The notes beneath the pieces are model-generated. The model had not been told where the DNA came from. It was given only the letters and a program-made list of their open reading frames with translations, and made no database searches. A DNA stretch of 64,000 nucleotides from Streptomyces odontomachi. GTDB taxonomy: Bacteria; Actinomycetota; Actinomycetes; Streptomycetales; Streptomycetaceae. The position numbers were made by a program, and so were the translations under genes. The stretch covers positions 1 through 64,000 of the forward strand of contig NZ_JAMJWG010000034.1 of the NCBI RefSeq assembly GCF_024435355.1, read 5' to 3'. Below are positions 60,933-64,000 of this stretch, in pieces. The number at the start of each line of letters is the position of its first letter. The stretch's first letter is position 1.

Positions 60933-61526
60933 TCAGACCTGGAGGGTGCGCGGCTTGAACGACGGCCGGTCGGCCTCGTACGCGGCGATGTCCGACTCGT
61001 TGCGCAGCGTGATGCTGATGTCGTCCAGGCCGTTCAGCAGCCGCCAGCGGGAGTTCTCGTCGAGCTCGAAGTCGGCGGTGATGCCCTCGGCCCGCACCTG
61101 GCGGTCCTGGAGGTCGACGGTGATCTCGGCCGTCGGGTCATCCTCGATCAGGGTCCACAGCGCTTCCACGACCTTCTGGTCGAGGACGACGGTGAGCAGG
61201 CCGTTCTTCAACGAGTTGCCCCGGAAGATGTCGGCGAAACGGGCGGAGATCACGGTCTTGAAGCCGTAGTTCTGTAGCGCCCAGACGGCATGCTCGCGGG
61301 AGGAGCCGGTGCCGAAGTCGGGGCCGGCGACCAGCACGCTGGCGCCCTTGCGCTCCGGTTTGTTCAGCACGAAGTCGGGGTCCTTGCGCCAGGCCTCGAA
61401 GAGGCCGTCCTCAAAACCGTCCCGGGTGACCTTCTTGAGCCAGTGGGCGGGGATGATCTGGTCGGTGTCGACATTGCTGCGGCGCAGCGGGACGGCCCGG
61501 CCGGTGTGCGTGGTGAAGGCTTCCAT
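60933..61526 (-). CDS. leuD: 3-isopropylmalate dehydratase small subunit
   Basis: 197 residues. MEAFTTHTGRAVPLRRSNVD, TDQIIPAHWLKKVTRDGFED and VLVAGPDFGTGSSREHAVWA are LeuD signatures. With LeuC it isomerises 2- to 3-isopropylmalate in leucine synthesis. ATG 61526 with AAAGGA upstream. Transcribed after leuC, 148 bases on. Confidence 0.97.
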   Translation of the reverse strand: MEAFTTHTGRAVPLRRSNVDTDQIIPAHWLKKVTRDGFEDGLFEAWRKDPDFVLNKPERKGASVLVAGPDFGTGSSREHAVWALQNYGFKTVISARFADIFRGNSLKNGLLTVVLDQKVVEALWTLIEDDPTAEITVDLQDRQVRAEGITADFELDENSRWRLLNGLDDISITLRNESDIAAYEADRPSFKPRTLQV

Positions 61527-61569
61527 GGTTGTCCTTTACTCAGGTTTCCCGAGCGATGTCCGCGCCGGT

Positions 61570-61622
61570 CCCCCTCGGCTGGCCTGCTCTTCCGGCTGGG
61601 GGTCCGGGGGGCGTCCCCCGGG
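61570..61622. repeat. REP-like palindromes between leuC and leuD
   Basis: CCGGGGG (61604-61610) pairs with CCCCCGG (61615-61621); CCCCCT near 61571 and GGGGGT near 61599 form an outer arm. These resemble the other C/G palindromes in the window and lie in the leuC-leuD gap, where they could influence transcript stability. Confidence 0.5.
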
Positions 61623-61674
61623 AAAACGCAGTAACAGAGCTTCGAGTGGGTCCGCGACCTTTTCTCCGGCCGGC

Positions 61675-63099
61675 TCAGACGCCCGCGGCGGCGGGCGCGT
61701 CGGCCAGGTCGGCCGGGGCGGCCAGCTGCCCCAGGACCGCGGTGGCCGCGGCGACCTGCGGGGAGACCAGGTGGGTGCGGCCGCCCTTGCCCTGCCGTCC
61801 CTCGAAGTTGCGGTTGGAGGTGGACGCGGAGCGCTCACCGGGGGCGAGTTGGTCGGGGTTCATGCCCAGGCACATGGAACAGCCCGCGTGCCGCCACTCG
61901 GCGCCGGCCTCCTTGAAGACCTTGTCCAGGCCCTCCTCGACGGCCTGGAGTCCGACCCGCGCGGATCCTGGCACGACCAGCATCCGTACGCCGTCGGCGA
62001 CTTTGCGGCCCCGCACGATGTCGGCGGCGGCGCGCAGGTCCTCGATGCGACCGTTGGTGCAGGAACCTACGAAGACGGTGTCGACCTTGATCTCGCGCAG
62101 CGGCTGCCCGGGGGTCAACGCCATGTACTCCAGGGCCTTTTCGGCGGCCAGCCGCTCCGAAGCGTCTTCGTACGAAGCGGGGTCGGGGACCCGCTCGCCG
62201 AGCGGCAGGCCCTGGCCGGGGTTGGTGCCCCAGGTGACGAACGGGGTGAGCTGGGTGGCGTCGATGTACACCTCGGCGTCGAAGACCGCGTCGTCGTCGG
62301 TGCGCAGCGTCTGCCAGTAGGCGACGGCCGCGTCCCAGTCGTCGCCCTCGGGGGCGTGCGGGCGGCCCTCGAGGTAGTCGAACGTGGTCCGGTCGGGCGC
62401 GATCATGCCGGCCCGGGCGCCTGCCTCGATGGACATGTTGCAGATGGTCATCCGGGCCTCCATCGAGAGCTTCTCGACGGCCGAGCCGCGGTACTCGATG
62501 ACATAGCCCTGGCCGCCACCGGTGCCGATCTTGGCGATGATGGCCAGGATCAGGTCCTTGGCGGTGACGCCCTCGGGCAGTTCGCCCTCGACTGTGATGG
62601 CCATGGTCTTCGGGCGGGTCATCGGCAACGTCTGGGTGGCCAGCACGTGCTCGACCTGCGAGGTGCCGATACCGAAGGCCAGTGCGCCGAACGCGCCGTG
62701 CGTGGAGGTGTGCGAGTCACCGCAGACCACGGTGGTGCCCGGCTGGGTCAGCCCGAGCTGTGGTCCGACCACGTGTACGACACCCTGCTCGACGTCGCCC
62801 AGCGAGTGCAGCCGTACGCCGAACTCCGCGCAGTTCTTGCGCAGCGTCTCCAGCTGGGTGCGGGAGACCGGGTCCGCGATCGGCTTGTCGATGTCGAGGG
62901 TCGGGGTGTTGTGGTCCTCGGTGGCGATGGTCAGGTCGCGGCGACGCACCTCACGACCGTTCTTGCGCAGCCCGTCGAAGGCCTGGGGGCTGGTGACCTC
63001 GTGGATCAGATGCAGGTCGATGAAGAGGAGGTCGGGCTCGCCCTCGGCGCGCCGAACGACATGGTCGTCCCAGACCTTCTCCGCCAGTGTCCTACCCAT
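61675..63099 (-). CDS. leuC: 3-isopropylmalate dehydratase large subunit
   Basis: 474 residues, aconitase family. DDHVVRRAEGEPDLLFIDLH at the start; 4Fe-4S ligands in VFVGSCTNGRIEDLRAA and GCSMCLGMNPDQLAPGE; VVCGDSHTSTHGAFGALA and RTFDYLEGRPH-like motifs. ATG 63099 begins MGRTLAEKVWDD with GAGGGAAAG upstream. Divergent from the IclR-family regulator, the conserved leuC/ndgR arrangement of streptomycetes. Confidence 0.97.
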   Translation of the reverse strand: MGRTLAEKVWDDHVVRRAEGEPDLLFIDLHLIHEVTSPQAFDGLRKNGREVRRRDLTIATEDHNTPTLDIDKPIADPVSRTQLETLRKNCAEFGVRLHSLGDVEQGVVHVVGPQLGLTQPGTTVVCGDSHTSTHGAFGALAFGIGTSQVEHVLATQTLPMTRPKTMAITVEGELPEGVTAKDLILAIIAKIGTGGGQGYVIEYRGSAVEKLSMEARMTICNMSIEAGARAGMIAPDRTTFDYLEGRPHAPEGDDWDAAVAYWQTLRTDDDAVFDAEVYIDATQLTPFVTWGTNPGQGLPLGERVPDPASYEDASERLAAEKALEYMALTPGQPLREIKVDTVFVGSCTNGRIEDLRAAADIVRGRKVADGVRMLVVPGSARVGLQAVEEGLDKVFKEAGAEWRHAGCSMCLGMNPDQLAPGERSASTSNRNFEGRQGKGGRTHLVSPQVAAATAVLGQLAAPADLADAPAAAGV

Positions 63100-63119
63100 C
63101 GCTTTCCCTCCGGCCGGCG

Positions 63120-63155
63120 TCAGTGACCGGCGCAACTAGAGATGTGGTGACGCAT
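63120..63155 (-). CDS. Possible 11-residue leader ORF before leuC
   Basis: On the minus strand ATG...TGA encodes M-R-H-H-I-S-S-C-A-G-H, starting 56 bases upstream of leuC. It has no clear ribosome-binding site beyond GGGGG and is not rich in leucine codons. Reported because short leader ORFs regulate amino-acid genes in actinobacteria; it may be chance. Confidence 0.2.
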   Translation of the reverse strand: MRHHISSCAGH

Positions 63156-63303
63156 GCCCGGTACCCCCGGGATACGTCGCCTGCGGGCGCGGACGCCGTC
63201 CATCGGCTGGTGCCGCTCTGCACGGGCCGCTGTCCCTACAGAGTGGCAAGTCCGCTGCGAAATTGAACTTGCGTTTCACAGAGTGAGACGTGAGTATCGT
63301 TTC

Positions 63304-64000
63304 ATGGACAACTCTAGCGGCGTCGGCGTTCTGGACAAGGCGGCCCTTGTGCTGAGCGCTCTGGAGTCCGGTCCGGCCACCCTCGCGGGTCTGGTCGCGG
63401 CCACCGGACTGGCACGACCCACGGCGCACCGGCTCGCCGTGGCACTCGAGCACCATCGAATGGTGGCGCGGGACATGCAGGGCCGATTCATCCTGGGCCC
63501 GCGCCTCGGGGAGCTGGCCGCAGCGGCCGGCGAGGACCGGCTGCTGGCCACCGCAGGTCCCGTCCTGACTCATCTGCGGGATGTGACGGGCGAGAGCGCG
63601 CAGCTGTATCGCCGCCAAGGCGACATGCGGATCTGCGTCGCCGCCGCCGAGCGTCTCTCGGGTCTGCGGGACACGGTCCCGGTGGGCTCGACGCTCACGA
63701 TGAAGGCGGGTTCCTCGGCGCAGATCCTGATGGCCTGGGAGGAGCCGGAGCGGCTGCACCGCGGCCTCCAGGGGGCGCGTTTCACGGCGACGGCACTGTC
63801 CGGGGTGCGCCGCCGGGGTTGGGCGCAGTCGATCGGTGAGCGTGAGCCGGGGGTGGCGTCGGTTTCCGCCCCGGTGCGGGGCCCGTCGAACCGGGTGGTG
63901 GCCGCGGTGTCGGTGTCCGGCCCGATCGAGCGCCTGACGCGGCATCCGGGCCGTATGCACGCGCAGGCCGTCATCGACGCGGCGGCCCGCCTTTCGGAGG
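63304..64000 (+). CDS. ndgR: IclR-family regulator (NdgR/AreB-type), 5' part
   Basis: 232 residues up to the right edge; the gene must end very soon after, as homologues are ~238. HTH: VLDKAALVLSALESGPATLA, LARPTAHRLAVALEHH; IclR effector domain: YRRQGDMRICVAAAERLSGL, ASVSAPVRGPSNRVVAAVSV. NdgR/AreB-type regulators control leuCD and other amino-acid genes; the divergent layout and shared upstream region fit this. ATG 63304. Confidence 0.9.
   Translation, partial: MDNSSGVGVLDKAALVLSALESGPATLAGLVAATGLARPTAHRLAVALEHHRMVARDMQGRFILGPRLGELAAAAGEDRLLATAGPVLTHLRDVTGESAQLYRRQGDMRICVAAAERLSGLRDTVPVGSTLTMKAGSSAQILMAWEEPERLHRGLQGARFTATALSGVRRRGWAQSIGEREPGVASVSAPVRGPSNRVVAAVSVSGPIERLTRHPGRMHAQAVIDAAARLSE

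Overview
The window is a 64-kb piece of a high-GC actinobacterial chromosome, almost certainly Streptomyces. The evidence is the very strong G/C bias at third codon positions, the sporulation sigma factor WhiG, the regulator NsdA, a cluster of four type I signal peptidases (sipWXYZ order), an HU protein with a long Lys/Ala/Thr histone-H1-like tail (HupS), a GlcP-type glucose permease, a DivIVA-like coiled-coil protein, CofC for coenzyme F420, and leuCD divergent from an IclR (NdgR/AreB-type) regulator. No tRNA, rRNA, CRISPR array, insertion sequence or prophage was seen. The two end genes (M23-like protein at the left, IclR regulator at the right) are cut by the window edges.

Layout. 1-14 kb is conserved core, nearly all on the minus strand: M23-like protein (+), whiG, then dprA-comM-yraN joined by 4-base overlaps, a DUF2469 gene, a Nudix hydrolase, four signal peptidases, rplS, trmD-rimM, khpA-rpsP. 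13.9-21 kb is an accessory block: a SprT-like zinc protein of lower GC (-), then a six-gene + strand cluster matching the Escherichia coli yhf operon (yhfY-yhfU-yhfT-php-yhfS-yhfX). It ends at a 16-bp bidirectional terminator hairpin before ffh. 21-32 kb holds ffh, the nitrogen-signalling genes amtB-glnK-glnD with a GlnR-box-like site upstream, nsdA, a degenerate primase-polymerase-like gene and ftsY.

32-64 kb returns to core genes: glcP with a recognisable promoter, smc, a small coiled-coil gene with a textbook U-tract terminator, acylphosphatase, a CAP-domain secreted protein (+), mutM-rnc-rpmF-yceD, the DivIVA-like gene, coaD-rsmD-recG-fakA-like, rpmB (+), thiD, thiL, a stand-alone Lrp effector domain and a lipoprotein (+), ddl, gpsA-plsC, cofC and a small cold-shock-like gene (+), hupS, leuD-leuC and the IclR regulator (+).

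How genes work together. DNA uptake/recombination (dprA, comM, yraN), protein export (sip genes, ffh, ftsY), translation (rplS, rpsP, rpmF, rpmB, trmD, rimM, rnc, rsmD, khpA), chromosome organisation (smc, hupS) and nitrogen sensing (amtB, glnK, glnD) dominate. The most interesting part is the yhf-type cluster. It encodes an uncharacterised pathway: a membrane protein, a Glu-bridged binuclear-metal hydrolase, two PLP enzymes, a small conserved protein and a PRD protein. It sits as an insertion-like island inside a ribosomal/SRP core region. Minor curiosities include a long sipX/sipY overlap, a yceD gene whose homologous N-terminus has no ATG/GTG start, a palindromic repeat inside yceD, nested dispersed repeats between ddl and gpsA, and a possible short leader ORF before leuC.
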